A DNA stretch of 64,000 nt from CAVURS01 sp963795385 (GCA_963795385.1 CAWCHK010000002.1:310001-374000); one strand, 5' to 3'; positions 51,084 to 60,038 are shown, numbered from the stretch's first letter. Program-made: numbers and translations. The notes: a model not told the origin generated them from the sequence alone.

Positions 51084-52343
51084 TCAGGCCTCGACCCGGA
51101 CGGCGATCTCGCCCCCGGACAGGCGCACGCGCAAGGCGTCCTTCTCGGTTACGTCGGCCGGCTCGCGCACCACCAGGCCGTCGACCCGCTGCACCACGGC
51201 GTACCCGCGGTCCAGGGTCGCCGCCGGCGACAGGGCCCGGACCTGCGCGGCGAGGTGCCGGGCCTCGTCGGCCCCCCGGTGCAGCCGGGTCTCGAGGCCG
51301 GCCCGGGCCCGCGCCAGCACCATCTCGACCTCGCTCGCGCGCATCTGCACGATCGAGTGGGGCTGGGCCAGCACCGGCCGCGAGCGCAGCGCCGAGAGGG
51401 CCGCCTGCTCGCGGTCGACCCGCTGCTGCACGGCCCGCAGCAGCCGGCCCCGGGCCCGGCCGAGCCCGGCGACCTGCTCCGCCATGTCGGGCACGACCAG
51501 CTTGGCCGCGTCGGTGGGCGTGGAGGCGCGGACGTCCGCCACGAGGTCCAGCAACGGTGTGTCCACCTCGTGCCCGATCGCCGACACGATCGGGGTGAAC
51601 GCCGCGGAGACGACCCGCAGCAGAGTCTCGTTGCTGAACGGCAGGAGGTCCTCGACCGAGCCGCCGCCGCGGGCGATCACGATGACGTCGACGGCCGGGT
51701 CGCGGTCGAGCTCCTTGACCGCTTCGGCCACCTCGGTCACCGCGGTGGCGCCTTGGACGGCGACCTCGCGGATCGCGAACTGCACTGCGGGCCAACGCTT
51801 CCGGGCGTTCTCGACCACGTCCCGCTCGGCCGCGCTGGCCCGGCCGCAGACCAGACCGACGGTCGCGGGCAGGAACGGCAGGCGGCGCTTGCGCCCCGGG
51901 TCGAGCAGCCCCTCGGCGGCCAGCAGGCCCTTGAGGTGCTCGATCCGGGCCAGGAGCTCGCCGACCCCGACCGGGCGGATGTCCCTGGCCGCGAGCATCA
52001 GGGTGCCGCGCTTCTCCCAGTACTCCGCCTTGGCGTTGACGACCACGCGGGTGCCCTCGGCGAGCGGGCTGACCAGCCGGTCGAGCACCACCGTGGGCAC
52101 GGTCACCGACAGGGACATGTCGACGTCCGCGTCGCGCAGGGTGAGATACGCCGTCCGGGTGCCGGGCCGCTGGGTCAGCTGCACGACCTGGCCCTCCACC
52201 CACAGCGGCGCCATCCGGGCGACGTACTCGGCGATCTTGACGCTGAGCAGCCGGACCGGCCACGGATGCTCGGCGGTGGTCTCCGACGCGGTCTCGGGCA
52301 GCCGGCGGCGGGCCGGCGGCTGCGGCGGTGTGGCACTGCTCAC
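51084..52343 (-). CDS. xseA: Exodeoxyribonuclease VII large subunit
   Basis: The 419-residue subunit has an N-terminal OB fold (WVEGQVVQLTQRPGTRTAYLTLRD) and the catalytic domain. The latter has VGLVCGRASAAERDVVENARKRWP, VIVIARGGGSVEDLLPFSNE and SAIGHEVDTPLLDLVADVRASTPTDAA. A long helical region and a C-terminal segment (ATLDRGYAVVQ) complete the family layout. GTG 52343 lies 7 nt after TAGGGT on the minus strand. The upstream region is shared with the divergent ispH gene, with only 37 bp between start codons. Confidence 0.94.
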   Translation of the reverse strand: MSSATPPQPPARRRLPETASETTAEHPWPVRLLSVKIAEYVARMAPLWVEGQVVQLTQRPGTRTAYLTLRDADVDMSLSVTVPTVVLDRLVSPLAEGTRVVVNAKAEYWEKRGTLMLAARDIRPVGVGELLARIEHLKGLLAAEGLLDPGRKRRLPFLPATVGLVCGRASAAERDVVENARKRWPAVQFAIREVAVQGATAVTEVAEAVKELDRDPAVDVIVIARGGGSVEDLLPFSNETLLRVVSAAFTPIVSAIGHEVDTPLLDLVADVRASTPTDAAKLVVPDMAEQVAGLGRARGRLLRAVQQRVDREQAALSALRSRPVLAQPHSIVQMRASEVEMVLARARAGLETRLHRGADEARHLAAQVRALSPAATLDRGYAVVQRVDGLVVREPADVTEKDALRVRLSGGEIAVRVEA

Positions 52344-52350
52344 GGCGAGC

Positions 52351-52374
52351 ACCCTACGGCGGGGCACCTACCAT
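52351..52374. promoter_or_regulatory. Divergent leaderless promoters of xseA and ispH
   Basis: TAGGGT on the minus strand (52351-52356) lies 7 nt from the xseA GTG. TACCAT on the plus strand (52369-52374) lies 6 nt from the ispH GTG (52381). Each -35 position would fall over or beyond the other -10, so the two promoters must compete for RNA polymerase. Confidence 0.55.
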
Positions 52375-52380
52375 GGGTTG

Positions 52381-53358
52381 GTGAGTGACTCCCTGGCCGA
52401 CCGGCCCAAGAAGGTCCTGCTGGCGGCGCCGCGTGGCTACTGCGCAGGCGTCGACCGGGCGGTGATCACGGTCGAGAAGGCTCTGGACCTCTACGGCGCC
52501 CCGGTCTACGTGCGCAAGCAGATCGTGCACAACAAGCACGTGGTGCAGACCCTGGAGGAGCGTGGCGCGGTCTTCGTCGACGAGACCGACGAGGTGCCCG
52601 AGGGCGCCACCGTGATCTTCTCGGCCCACGGCGTCGCGCCGGTTGTTCACGAGGAGGCCCGGGCCCGCTCGCTGAAGACCATCGACGCGACCTGCCCGCT
52701 GGTGACCAAGGTGCACCACGAGGCGCGCCGCTTCGCCGGCGAGGACTTCGACATCCTGCTGATCGGCCACGAGGGGCACGAGGAGGTCGTCGGCACGGCG
52801 GGCGAGGCGCCGCGGAACATCCAGCTGGTCGACGGGCCGGATCACGCGGACCGGATCGAGGTGCGCGACCCCGAGCGGGTGGTCTGGCTCTCCCAGACGA
52901 CGCTGTCGGTGGACGAGACGATGGAGACCGTACGCCGCCTGCGGGCTCGCTTCCCGCGGCTGCAGGACCCGCCCAGCGACGACATCTGCTACGCCACGCA
53001 GAACCGCCAGGTCGCGGTGAAGCAGCTGGCGCCGGACTGCGACCTGGTGATCGTCGTCGGCTCGCACAACTCCTCGAACTCGGTCCGGCTGGTCGAGGTC
53101 GCCCTGGAGCACGGCGCCGAGGCGGCGTACCTCGTGGACTACGCCGCCGAGATCGACCCGGCCTGGCTGACCGGCGTGCGCACCGTCGGCGTGACGAGCG
53201 GCGCCAGCGTGCCGGAGATCCTGGTCCGCGACGTGCTGACCTTCCTGGCCGGCTACGGGTACGGGGATGTGGAGCCGGTCGTCTCGGCGGAGGAGTCACT
53301 GCTCTTCTCGCTGCCGGTGGAGCTGCGCCGCGACCTCAAGGCGGCTGGGGCGAGCTGA
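52381..53358 (+). CDS. ispH: 4-hydroxy-3-methylbut-2-enyl diphosphate reductase
   Basis: The 325-residue iron-sulfur enzyme performs the last step of the MEP pathway, making isopentenyl and dimethylallyl diphosphate. The three conserved cysteines are in PRGYCAGVDRAV, DATCPLVTKVHHEA and DDICYATQNRQ. Histidines in HNKHVV and SAHGVAP and the Glu of the GHEGHEEVVGT region are present. GTG 52381 is fixed by the -10 six bases upstream. Product feeds the prenyltransferase at 39.1 kb. Corresponds to LytB2/IspH (Rv1110). Confidence 0.96.
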   Translation: MSDSLADRPKKVLLAAPRGYCAGVDRAVITVEKALDLYGAPVYVRKQIVHNKHVVQTLEERGAVFVDETDEVPEGATVIFSAHGVAPVVHEEARARSLKTIDATCPLVTKVHHEARRFAGEDFDILLIGHEGHEEVVGTAGEAPRNIQLVDGPDHADRIEVRDPERVVWLSQTTLSVDETMETVRRLRARFPRLQDPPSDDICYATQNRQVAVKQLAPDCDLVIVVGSHNSSNSVRLVEVALEHGAEAAYLVDYAAEIDPAWLTGVRTVGVTSGASVPEILVRDVLTFLAGYGYGDVEPVVSAEESLLFSLPVELRRDLKAAGAS

Positions 53359-53373
53359 CCCGGCCCGGCCCGG

Positions 53374-54564
53374 TCAGGAGACCTGGTCCTGGTAGGGCTC
53401 GGCCGGGTCGACGGGCTCGTCGACCAGCTCGGGCCGCGCGCCGAGATCGTCGAGCAGCTCGCTCGCGGTGAGGGGACGCGGCGTGATCTCGATCGGCCGG
53501 GCCTCGGGCAGCGGCCCGCCGGCCAGGTCCAGCTCGCTCATCCGCCGGGCCGACACCAGCACCCGCCGCTCGAGCGTGCCGACCAGGGCGTTGTAGTCCT
53601 CGACCGCGCGGAAGAGGGTGCGGCCGAGCTTGGCGCCGTGCGCGCCGAGCGAGCCGAGCCGCGTGTAGAGCTCGCGGCCGACCTCGAACAGCTCGCGGGC
53701 GTTGCCGGCCAGTGCGTCCTGCTGCCAGGTGAAGGCCACCGTGCGCAGCAGCGCCATCAGCGTGCCGGGGCTGGCCAGCACGACCCCGCGGGCCAGGGCG
53801 TGCTCGTGCAGCGACGGGTCGGCATCCAGGGCGGCCGAGAGCATCGACTCGCCGGGCACGAAGCAGACGACCAGCTCGGGCGTCGGGGCGAAGGCGCTGG
53901 CGTAGTCGCGGCCGGCCAGCTGGTCCACGTGACCGCGCAGCGCCCGGGCATGAGCGCGCAGCCGGTCCTCCCGGTGCTCGCCGGGCACGCCCTCGGCGTA
54001 CGCGTCGAGGAAGGCGGTGAGCGGGGCCTTGGCGTCCACCACGAGCTGCTTGCCGCCGGGGAGGCGGACCACGAGGTCCGGCCGCACAGCGGCACCGTCC
54101 GGCGTCCGGCCGCTGACCTGGGTGTCGAAGTCGACCCTGGTCAGCATCCCGGCGTGCTCGACGACCCGTCGCAGCTGCACCTCGCCCCAGGCCCCGCGGG
54201 CGTTGGACGAGCGCAGGGCGCCGGCCAGTGACGCGGTCTGGGCCCGGAGCGACTCACCGGCCGCCGCCACATGGCCGACCGAGGCGTCGAGCCGGGCGAA
54301 CTGCTCGACCCGGTCGCGCTCCAGGGTCCGGACCTGCGCCTCGACCCGGCCCAGGCTCTCGCCCAGCGGGGCCAGGACGGCCGCGAGCTCACGGTCCTGC
54401 CCGGCCGCCGACTCCAGGTCGATGACCCGCTGGGCCAGCAGGTCGCGCTCGGCGGTCAGCCCGGCCCGCCGGGCCGCTGCGGCGGTCCCGGCCGCCCACC
54501 AGGCGAGCGCGGCGCCGAGCCCGAGGCCGGCCAGCAGCGCGAGCAGTGCCAACAGGGAGGTCAT
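53374..54564 (-). CDS. rmuC: DNA recombination protein RmuC
   Basis: The 396-residue protein has an N-terminal membrane helix (LLALLALLAGLGLGAALAWWAA), a coiled coil (about residues 35-120) and a PD-(D/E)xK-like nuclease domain. The domain contains NARGAWGEVQLRRVVEHAGM, PDLVVRLPGGKQLVVDAKAPL and VCFVPGESMLSAALDADPSL. RmuC proteins limit inverted-repeat recombination, and a nuclease role is proposed. ATG 54564 is preferred, with GTG 54573 possible. It converges on ispH and is divergent from ychF. Confidence 0.9.
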   Translation of the reverse strand: MTSLLALLALLAGLGLGAALAWWAAGTAAAARRAGLTAERDLLAQRVIDLESAAGQDRELAAVLAPLGESLGRVEAQVRTLERDRVEQFARLDASVGHVAAAGESLRAQTASLAGALRSSNARGAWGEVQLRRVVEHAGMLTRVDFDTQVSGRTPDGAAVRPDLVVRLPGGKQLVVDAKAPLTAFLDAYAEGVPGEHREDRLRAHARALRGHVDQLAGRDYASAFAPTPELVVCFVPGESMLSAALDADPSLHEHALARGVVLASPGTLMALLRTVAFTWQQDALAGNARELFEVGRELYTRLGSLGAHGAKLGRTLFRAVEDYNALVGTLERRVLVSARRMSELDLAGGPLPEARPIEITPRPLTASELLDDLGARPELVDEPVDPAEPYQDQVS

Positions 54565-54651
54565 GGGGTTCACCGTGGCAGCCCGCACCGACAGCCGGTC
54601 GCTGCCGCGCATGACGGTGGACCGCGAGTGCGCCGGTAGCCTCTTGTCCTC

Positions 54652-55741
54652 GTGGCCCTCACTATCGGCATCGTCGGTCTGCCCAACGTCGGCAAGTCGA
54701 CCCTCTTCAACGCCCTGACCAAGAACGACGTGCTCGCGGCGAACTACCCGTTCGCCACGATCGAGCCCAACATCGGCGTGGTCGCGCTGCCCGACCCGAG
54801 GCTGGGCCGGCTGGCGGAGCTGTTCGACAGCGCGCGGGTCGTGCCGGCGACGGTGTCGTTCGTGGACATCGCCGGCATCGTGCGCGGCGCGTCGACGGGG
54901 GAGGGGCTCGGCAACCAGTTCCTGGCCAACATCCGCGAGGCCGACGCGATCTGCCAGGTGATCCGGGCCTTCCACGACCCGGACGTGGTCCACGTCGACG
55001 GCAAGGTGTCGCCGGCCGCTGACATCGAGACCATCAACACCGAGCTGATCCTGGCCGACCTGCAGACCCTCGAGCGTGCGGTGCCGCGGCTGGAGAAGGA
55101 GGTCAAGGGCAAGAAGACCTCGGCCGACGTCCTCACGAATGCCGTTGCGGCACAGGAGCTCCTGAACTCCGGTACGACGCTCGCGGCGGGTGCGGCGAAG
55201 GCCGGCATCGACCAGTCGGCCATCCGCGAGCTGGGTCTGCTCACCGGCAAGCCGTTCATCTACGTCTTCAACTGCGACACGGACGAGCTGCTCGGACGAG
55301 GCGTTGAAGGCCGACCTGCGGGCGCTGGTGGCGCCGGCCGAGGCGATCTTCCTCGACGCGCGGTTCGAGTCCGACCTGGTCGAGCTCGAGGACGAGGCCG
55401 AGGCCCGAGAGCTGTTGGGAGAGATGGGGATCGACGAGCCCGGCCTGGACACGCTGGCCCGCGTCGGCTTCGACACCCTGGGCCTGCAGACCTACCTGAC
55501 GGCGGGCCCGAAGGAGTCCCGGGCGTGGACCATCCACCGCGGCGACACCGCCCCGCAGGCCGCCGGCGTCATCCACACCGACTTCCAGCGCGGGTTCATC
55601 AAGGCCGAGGTCGTGTCGTTCGACGACCTCATGGCGGCCGGGTCCATGGCCGAGGCCAAGGCGCGCGGCCGGGTTCGCATCGAGGGCAAGGACTACGTCA
55701 TGGCCGACGGCGACGTCGTGGAGTTCCGCTTCAACGTCTGA
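54652..55741 (+). pseudogene. ychF: YchF/OLA1 GTPase/ATPase gene with single-base frameshift
   Basis: The first part has G1 GIVGLPNVGKST, G3 VDIAGIVRGAS and the coiled-coil region, and runs to YVFNCDTDELL. At about 55294 one extra G in CTCGGACGAG moves the frame. The rest (DEALKADLRALVAPAEAIF, then the TGS region TYLTAGPKESRAWTIHRGDTAPQAAGVIH and the ending DYVMADGDVVEFRFNV) is in the next frame. Removing one base gives 362 residues, the normal length of YchF. All functional blocks are otherwise perfect, so a sequencing error is more likely than decay. GTG 54652 follows TAGCCT by nine bases. YchF binds ribosomes and ATP and acts in stress responses. Confidence 0.88.
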
Positions 55742-55857
55742 GCCTGCTCGACGTGCCCGCTCGGCGTCGGCGTCCTGGAGGCCTTCGCACCCGACCAAGC
55801 GCACTGACCTCGCTACCGACCGAGCTCAGCCCAGGTTTCTGGTCACGCCACGAGTCG

Positions 55858-56592
55858 TCAGGTGCGCAGGTCGCGCAGGGTCTGCGGGTTGAGGTTGCCC
55901 GACCTGAGCTCGTGACGCATCGCGAAGAGGCGCTCGGCCTGGGCGAGGACGGCCAGCTCGGCCGGCGACCAGCGTCGAGGGATCGGCCCCGTGGTCGGTG
56001 CGGGCGGGTGGGCCGGCCGCCGGGTAGGAGCCTGGGTGGCGCGGCGGCCGGCGGGGTGGGCGACCGGGGAGCGGCGGTGCCCGGCCGACCGGCGATGGAG
56101 CTTGGTCGACGAGGACGATCCGTGGGCCGGGCGGCTGAAATCCTCTGTCACCCAAAGCTTTTCGCCGTCCGACACGACCCCGACGCCGATCTGGGTGTAG
56201 TCGCGGTCCAGCATGTTCGCCCGATGGGCCGCCGACGACCAGAAGGCCGACTCCAGCGTCGGGACCGAGTAGCCGACGCCGACGTTCTCCCCGATGACGC
56301 TCCAGTTGCTGAGCGCGGTCGACAGGTGCGGGTTGTGGGCCAGCGTGCCGGTGCGCGCCATCGTTGCGGCCCAGCTCGAGGCCAGCGCCGTCAGCGGACC
56401 GGTGACGGCCAGCCGCGACCGGTGGTTCGCGGCGCGCTCCGCGTTGATCTGGGCGACGAACGATGCGGCCATCCCCGGCTGCTGACCGCCCGAGGGCGCA
56501 GCCACGGCCGGGAGGTCGGGGCCCAGGGCCAGGGCGGCCGTCAGAACTCCGGCCGCCAGGACCTGCGGAGCCGGGTGGTGCGAGTTCGACAT
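55858..56592 (-). CDS. Secreted CAP (SCP/PR1) domain protein
   Basis: The 244-residue protein has a signal peptide (VLAAGVLTAALALGPDLPAVAA). A CAP domain follows, with FVAQINAERAANHRSRLAVTGPLTALASSWA, LAHNPHLS, GENVGVG and AFWSSAAHRANMLDRDYTQIGVGV, the usual His/Glu pattern. A basic Pro/Arg/His-rich C-terminal tail follows, ending in a helical piece. ATG 56592 places the signal peptide correctly. CAP proteins are secreted and of unclear bacterial role. It converges on ychF with 116 bp between, where I see no other feature. Confidence 0.82.
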   Translation of the reverse strand: MSNSHHPAPQVLAAGVLTAALALGPDLPAVAAPSGGQQPGMAASFVAQINAERAANHRSRLAVTGPLTALASSWAATMARTGTLAHNPHLSTALSNWSVIGENVGVGYSVPTLESAFWSSAAHRANMLDRDYTQIGVGVVSDGEKLWVTEDFSRPAHGSSSSTKLHRRSAGHRRSPVAHPAGRRATQAPTRRPAHPPAPTTGPIPRRWSPAELAVLAQAERLFAMRHELRSGNLNPQTLRDLRT

Positions 56593-56707
56593 CTCTTGCT
56601 CTCGGGGCCGGATCCCCTGCATCACCGACGATAAACCCCAATTGGGACGGTGAGAAGGGTACGGTCGAGGCGCCTGGCACGAAGGAGTGCTACTTCGACT
56701 ACGGCAC

Positions 56708-56794
56708 ATGACGTCGGGCGGCAGCGGCCACTACTCGGGCAGTGCGACGACGAATGCCAGCACCAGTGGCGCCGACCGCGTCACGGTCCGGTAG
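56708..56794 (+). pseudogene. Remnant of a paralog of the secreted protein at 58364
   Basis: A 28-codon frame reads MTSGGSG, then HYSGSATTNASTSGADRVTVR and TAG. It closely matches the last residues of the secreted protein encoded at 58364-59113 (YSGSSTTNASTSGADCVTVTG). Only this C-terminal piece is recognisable, so it is probably what is left of a duplicated or deleted gene. It fills much of the gap between the CAP and propeller-like genes. Confidence 0.55.
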
Positions 56795-56834
56795 GCGGCC
56801 GGACCGTGACCGTGACGCAGTCCGCGAACCGGCC

Positions 56835-58130
56835 TCAGTACGGCAGGAAGCAGATCCCGCCGTGATTGGTCAGGCCACCGCACTTCTGGGCCTGACCGTC
56901 GCTGAAGTTGTCGCTGGCGACCCACAGGCCCGCAGCCGTGACCAGCATGTCCTGCGCGCCGTAGCCGAGGGACCGGGTCGGGTTCCAGGCGGTGGCCAGC
57001 CCGTCGACCGGGCTGAGCGAGGCCATGCCGGGACGGGAGACCGCACCCGGGCCGGCGGCGTCGCACCCGTGCGAGTTGTTGGCCCAGCGCTCGTGGCCAC
57101 CGACGTACACGTCGTTCGCGTCCGCCGCGACCGCGTAGTAGGAGTCGCAACCGGTGTAGTTGATCCAGGTGTGCGTCACCGTCGTGGGCGCCGAGGGGAA
57201 CGAGAAGGCCGCGTCGCACAGGCCGGTGTTCGCCCCGCCCGCACCGTGGTAGCCCGTCGTGGCGGAGTAGACCGTGTTGTCGTCGGGCGACCAGGCCGCG
57301 GCCCGCGCGTAGAAGGACTCACTGGAGACGCAGGACTGGTTGAACTCCGGTGCGTACCAAGGGTCGAGCGTCAACGACGACGCTCCCAGGTCCAGCATCG
57401 CCACCTGCTGCCGCGGCACGCCGTTGATCGAGGTGAAGACGCCCTCGATCAGCATCCGGGTGCCGGAGTGGCTGAGCTGGCTGTTGTAGACCTTGGTCGT
57501 CACGCCGGGGTAGGTGCCCGCGAAGGCCAGGTTCGCGTACGCGGTCACCTTGCCGGTGGTGGGGTCCATGCTGGCGATGGCCGTCCGCGCCGTCCCGTTC
57601 ACCTTGCCGAACAGGCCGCCGACGATGAGGCCCTGGGGCGTGTACTGCACCGTGTCGACCTCGTTGGTCGCGCTGTGCGCGAAGGCCGTCTTCACGGCAC
57701 CCGTCGTCGTGTCGACGGCGACGATGTCCTTGGCGGCCACGCCGCGCACCGTCGTGAAGTTCCCACCGAGGTAGGCCGTGGAGCAGTCCGGTGACAGGGC
57801 GACCGAGTGCACCTTGCCGTTGACCTGCGGGTCCCAGGCGCTGACGGCACCGGTCGTGGCCGAGAAGCTGAACGCGTTGCCGCGGGTGTAGGTGTGGTTG
57901 CTCTGCCCGATCGCCGAGATCTGGCCGACGGCGTACATCGTGTCGCCGCACTGCACGAGCTGCTGGACCACCTGGTTGACGGTCGTCCTCAGCAGCCACG
58001 GCGTGTACGACACGGGCGTCTGGCTGACCGGCCCGGAGCTGGCCGCCAGGGCCGTCGAGGCGGGAGCGGCGCCGGCGATCGCGAGCGCGGTGAGGGCGGC
58101 GGCGAGCATTCGGGGCTTGGTCAGGATCAT
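56835..58130 (-). CDS. Secreted propeller-like repeat protein
   Basis: The 431-residue protein has a signal peptide (MLAAALTALAIAGAAPASTALA). The remainder consists of repeating units of about 50 residues: DTMYAVGQISAIGQSNHTYTRGNAFSFSATTGAVSAWDP, STAYLGGNFTTVRGVAAKDIVAVDTTTGAVKTAF, QGLIVGGLFGKVNG and RMLIEGVFTSINGV. The core (Y/L)xxGxFxxxxG...A(V/F)xxxTGxV recalls beta-propeller (delta-60-like) repeats. Cysteines in the C-terminal half (NQSCVSS, GLCDAA, TGCDSYY, HGCDAA, KCGG, ICFLPY) may form disulfides. Likely extracellular; binding partner or enzymatic role unknown. ATG 58130 is preceded by an AT-richer intergenic region shared with the divergent secreted protein. Confidence 0.75.
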   Translation of the reverse strand: MILTKPRMLAAALTALAIAGAAPASTALAASSGPVSQTPVSYTPWLLRTTVNQVVQQLVQCGDTMYAVGQISAIGQSNHTYTRGNAFSFSATTGAVSAWDPQVNGKVHSVALSPDCSTAYLGGNFTTVRGVAAKDIVAVDTTTGAVKTAFAHSATNEVDTVQYTPQGLIVGGLFGKVNGTARTAIASMDPTTGKVTAYANLAFAGTYPGVTTKVYNSQLSHSGTRMLIEGVFTSINGVPRQQVAMLDLGASSLTLDPWYAPEFNQSCVSSESFYARAAAWSPDDNTVYSATTGYHGAGGANTGLCDAAFSFPSAPTTVTHTWINYTGCDSYYAVAADANDVYVGGHERWANNSHGCDAAGPGAVSRPGMASLSPVDGLATAWNPTRSLGYGAQDMLVTAAGLWVASDNFSDGQAQKCGGLTNHGGICFLPY

Positions 58131-58202
58131 CGGGATCTGTCCTTGGACGAGGCGAGGGTGGCGCGGTCAGTCAACCGGCGCGGCGACTCGGCCGCTGCCA
58201 CT

Positions 58203-58232
58203 TTGACCAAAAACTTTACGTTGAGTTACCAT
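58203..58232 (+). promoter_or_regulatory. Promoter candidate with long leader for the secreted protein gene
   Basis: TTGACC (58203-58208), an 18-nt spacer and TACCAT (58227-58232). Transcription would start near 58239, leaving about 125 nt of leader before ATG 58364. The area is the most AT-rich in the neighbourhood. It is shared with the divergent propeller gene. Confidence 0.5.
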
Positions 58233-58363
58233 TCCGGCACCCAGACACCCCGTTTGCCAGCCTTTGCCACCGCTCGTGATCGCAGCGTGACGCCGACAGG
58301 CGGGCGGGGCCCCGCGCCGGTAACTTTCGGCAAACCCTGGCCATCGTCTGAGGAGTGCCCCAC

Positions 58364-59113
58364 ATGAGATTTCGGCCGATCACGTCCCTCCTGGCAGCGA
58401 CGGCCGTGACGTCGGCGGCAGTGGCCCTGGCAGCGCAGGCTCCGGCCCTCGCCGCCCAGGCGCCCGCGCCCAACGTCACCCTCACCAGCCCGGTCGAGGG
58501 TCAGGCGATCGTGATCGGGACGACGACCACCATCCACTACACCGTCGCGGGGCACGCCAAGCCGGACCCGAACAACGTGACGTCGATCTCGTGGACCGTG
58601 AGCGGCAAGGACTTCTGCTACTACAAGCCGGACGGGCTGAACGCCGCGAAGAGCGGTGACTTCAGCCAGGTGGCCAGCCTGACGCCCCGGGTGGACATCA
58701 AGAAGAACAGCTGTGCCGGCCCCGCGGCGTTCACGCTCACCGCGTTCAACGGCCTGATCGACGCGCAGGTCGACCGGACGGTCTACCTCAAGCGGGCGGC
58801 CCGGTGGTCCGGGGTCAACGCGACGCCCGAGCCGATCAGGAGCGGCGCTCTGGTGACCATCACGGGCACCCTGGAGCGGGCCAGCTGGGAGGACGGGAAG
58901 TACCACGGCTTCGCCTCGACCGTCGCCGCGCTGCAGTTCAAGTCGACCACCGGCACGGCGTACAAGACGTACGCGACGACGACCGGTAGCAACGGGGTGC
59001 TGGTGGGCCACATCCACCAGAAGGTCAGTGGCTGCTGGCGTTACACCTACTCCGGCAGCAGCACCACCAACGCGAGCACCAGCGGCGCCGACTGCGTGAC
59101 GGTCACCGGCTGA
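58364..59113 (+). CDS. Secreted protein of unknown function
   Basis: The 249-residue protein has a signal peptide (ITSLLAATAVTSAAVALAAQA). The N-terminal part is beta-rich, like an Ig-type domain (VTLTSPVEGQAIVIGTTTTIHYTV). The C-terminal part resembles a second strand-rich module with paired cysteines (KNSCAGPAAF, SGCWRYTYSGS, SGADCVTV). ATG 58364 has AGGAG eight bases upstream, better than GTG 58355. No catalytic motif is seen. A fragment of a paralog lies at 56708. The divergent neighbour is also secreted, so both may act outside the cell. Confidence 0.7.
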   Translation: MRFRPITSLLAATAVTSAAVALAAQAPALAAQAPAPNVTLTSPVEGQAIVIGTTTTIHYTVAGHAKPDPNNVTSISWTVSGKDFCYYKPDGLNAAKSGDFSQVASLTPRVDIKKNSCAGPAAFTLTAFNGLIDAQVDRTVYLKRAARWSGVNATPEPIRSGALVTITGTLERASWEDGKYHGFASTVAALQFKSTTGTAYKTYATTTGSNGVLVGHIHQKVSGCWRYTYSGSSTTNASTSGADCVTVTG

Positions 59114-59126
59114 GCAGGGCAGGGGC

Positions 59127-59924
59127 TCAGGTCGACCCGAGATCGGTGGCGCCGCTCTGGCTCTCGTCCGCCTTGAGCGACCTCACCAGCGCGGCCGCGG
59201 CCGTCTCCGCCTGCGCGGCGTCGAAGTAGTCCAGCTCGTCGGACCAGTAGATGCTGACCAGGTTCCGGCCGGACAGGACGACCGTCACGAGCGCCTCGTA
59301 CGACGGGTGGCTGCCGGTCTTGGGGTACCGGACCAGGAACTGGGCCGCCGGCCGGCCGCCGACGGTGCGGAACGTGGGCGGGCCGGGCTGACCGCCGTAC
59401 TTCGTCGTCCCCGTGGTCTCGTCCGTTGCGACGCGATGCAGGTCCCCGGCGTCCGACGCGGAGCTCTCGTCGGCGTAGACGTCGAGCGCGGCACCGCTGT
59501 CGGTGGCGTCGATCGAGACGTGCCCGTCGCCGTCATCGTCGCCGTCGTGCTCCGTGCCGTCGGGCAGGGTGAACGTCGCGTCCGAGCCGTCCGGGAAGGA
59601 GATCGACAGCTGGTCCCCCGCGGCGTCCAGGGGTGAGCCGGACGAGCCGGGCGAGTCGGAGCCGGAGCCGGGCTCGGACGAGCCCGCCGGGCCCGCCGCG
59701 CCGGACGAGCGGGCCGCCGCCCTGCGGTCGGCGGCCGAGGAGGTCAGGCCGAACAGCGCCGCCGACGACAGGCCGACCAGGACCAGCCCGCAGACGAGGC
59801 TCACGGTCACGATCAACCAGGACGGCCAGCGGCGGCGCCCGCGCGACGGGTATCCGCTCGGCGGCCAGGACACCGGCGGCGGCCCCGGCATCGGCTCCGG
59901 CGGCGCGAACGGGTTCTGGCTCAC
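59127..59924 (-). CDS. Membrane-anchored protein with Ser/Gly/Asp-rich linker
   Basis: The 265-residue protein starts with a Pro-rich cytoplasmic segment (SQNPFAPPEPMPGPPPVSWPP). One transmembrane helix (SWLIVTVSLVCGLVLVGLSSAALFGL) leads to a linker of SGSSEPGSGSDSPGSSGS type. The outside domain has predicted strands and Asp-rich turns (EHDGDDDGDGHVSID) that look able to bind calcium. A helical end (AAQAETAAAALVRSLKADES) follows. I recognise no family. GTG 59924 is the start. It converges on the secreted protein gene. Confidence 0.65.
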   Translation of the reverse strand: MSQNPFAPPEPMPGPPPVSWPPSGYPSRGRRRWPSWLIVTVSLVCGLVLVGLSSAALFGLTSSAADRRAAARSSGAAGPAGSSEPGSGSDSPGSSGSPLDAAGDQLSISFPDGSDATFTLPDGTEHDGDDDGDGHVSIDATDSGAALDVYADESSASDAGDLHRVATDETTGTTKYGGQPGPPTFRTVGGRPAAQFLVRYPKTGSHPSYEALVTVVLSGRNLVSIYWSDELDYFDAAQAETAAAALVRSLKADESQSGATDLGST

Positions 59925-60014
59925 GACCGGATGGTCTCAGCAGATCGCCGCCAGGGCAGCAGAACGGGCCAGAACCGGGTGAGATAGGACACGCCGTACG
60001 GCCAAGCGGGTGAA

Positions 60015-60030
60015 GTTACCGACCGGTAAC
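60015..60030. promoter_or_regulatory. TetR-like palindromic operator at the acyl-CoA oxidase promoter
   Basis: GTTACC (60015-60020) and GGTAAC (60025-60030) around GACC. The core ACCGACCGGT is typical of TetR-family sites. It overlaps the -10 element (60027-60032), so a bound repressor would block transcription. Confidence 0.6.
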
Positions 60031-60032
60031 CT
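60027..60032 (+). promoter_or_regulatory. -10 element of the acyl-CoA oxidase-like gene, leaderless layout
   Basis: TAACCT followed by 6 nt (ATCGGC) and ATG 60039. It overlaps the right arm of the palindrome. Confidence 0.6.
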
Positions 60033-60038
60033 ATCGGC

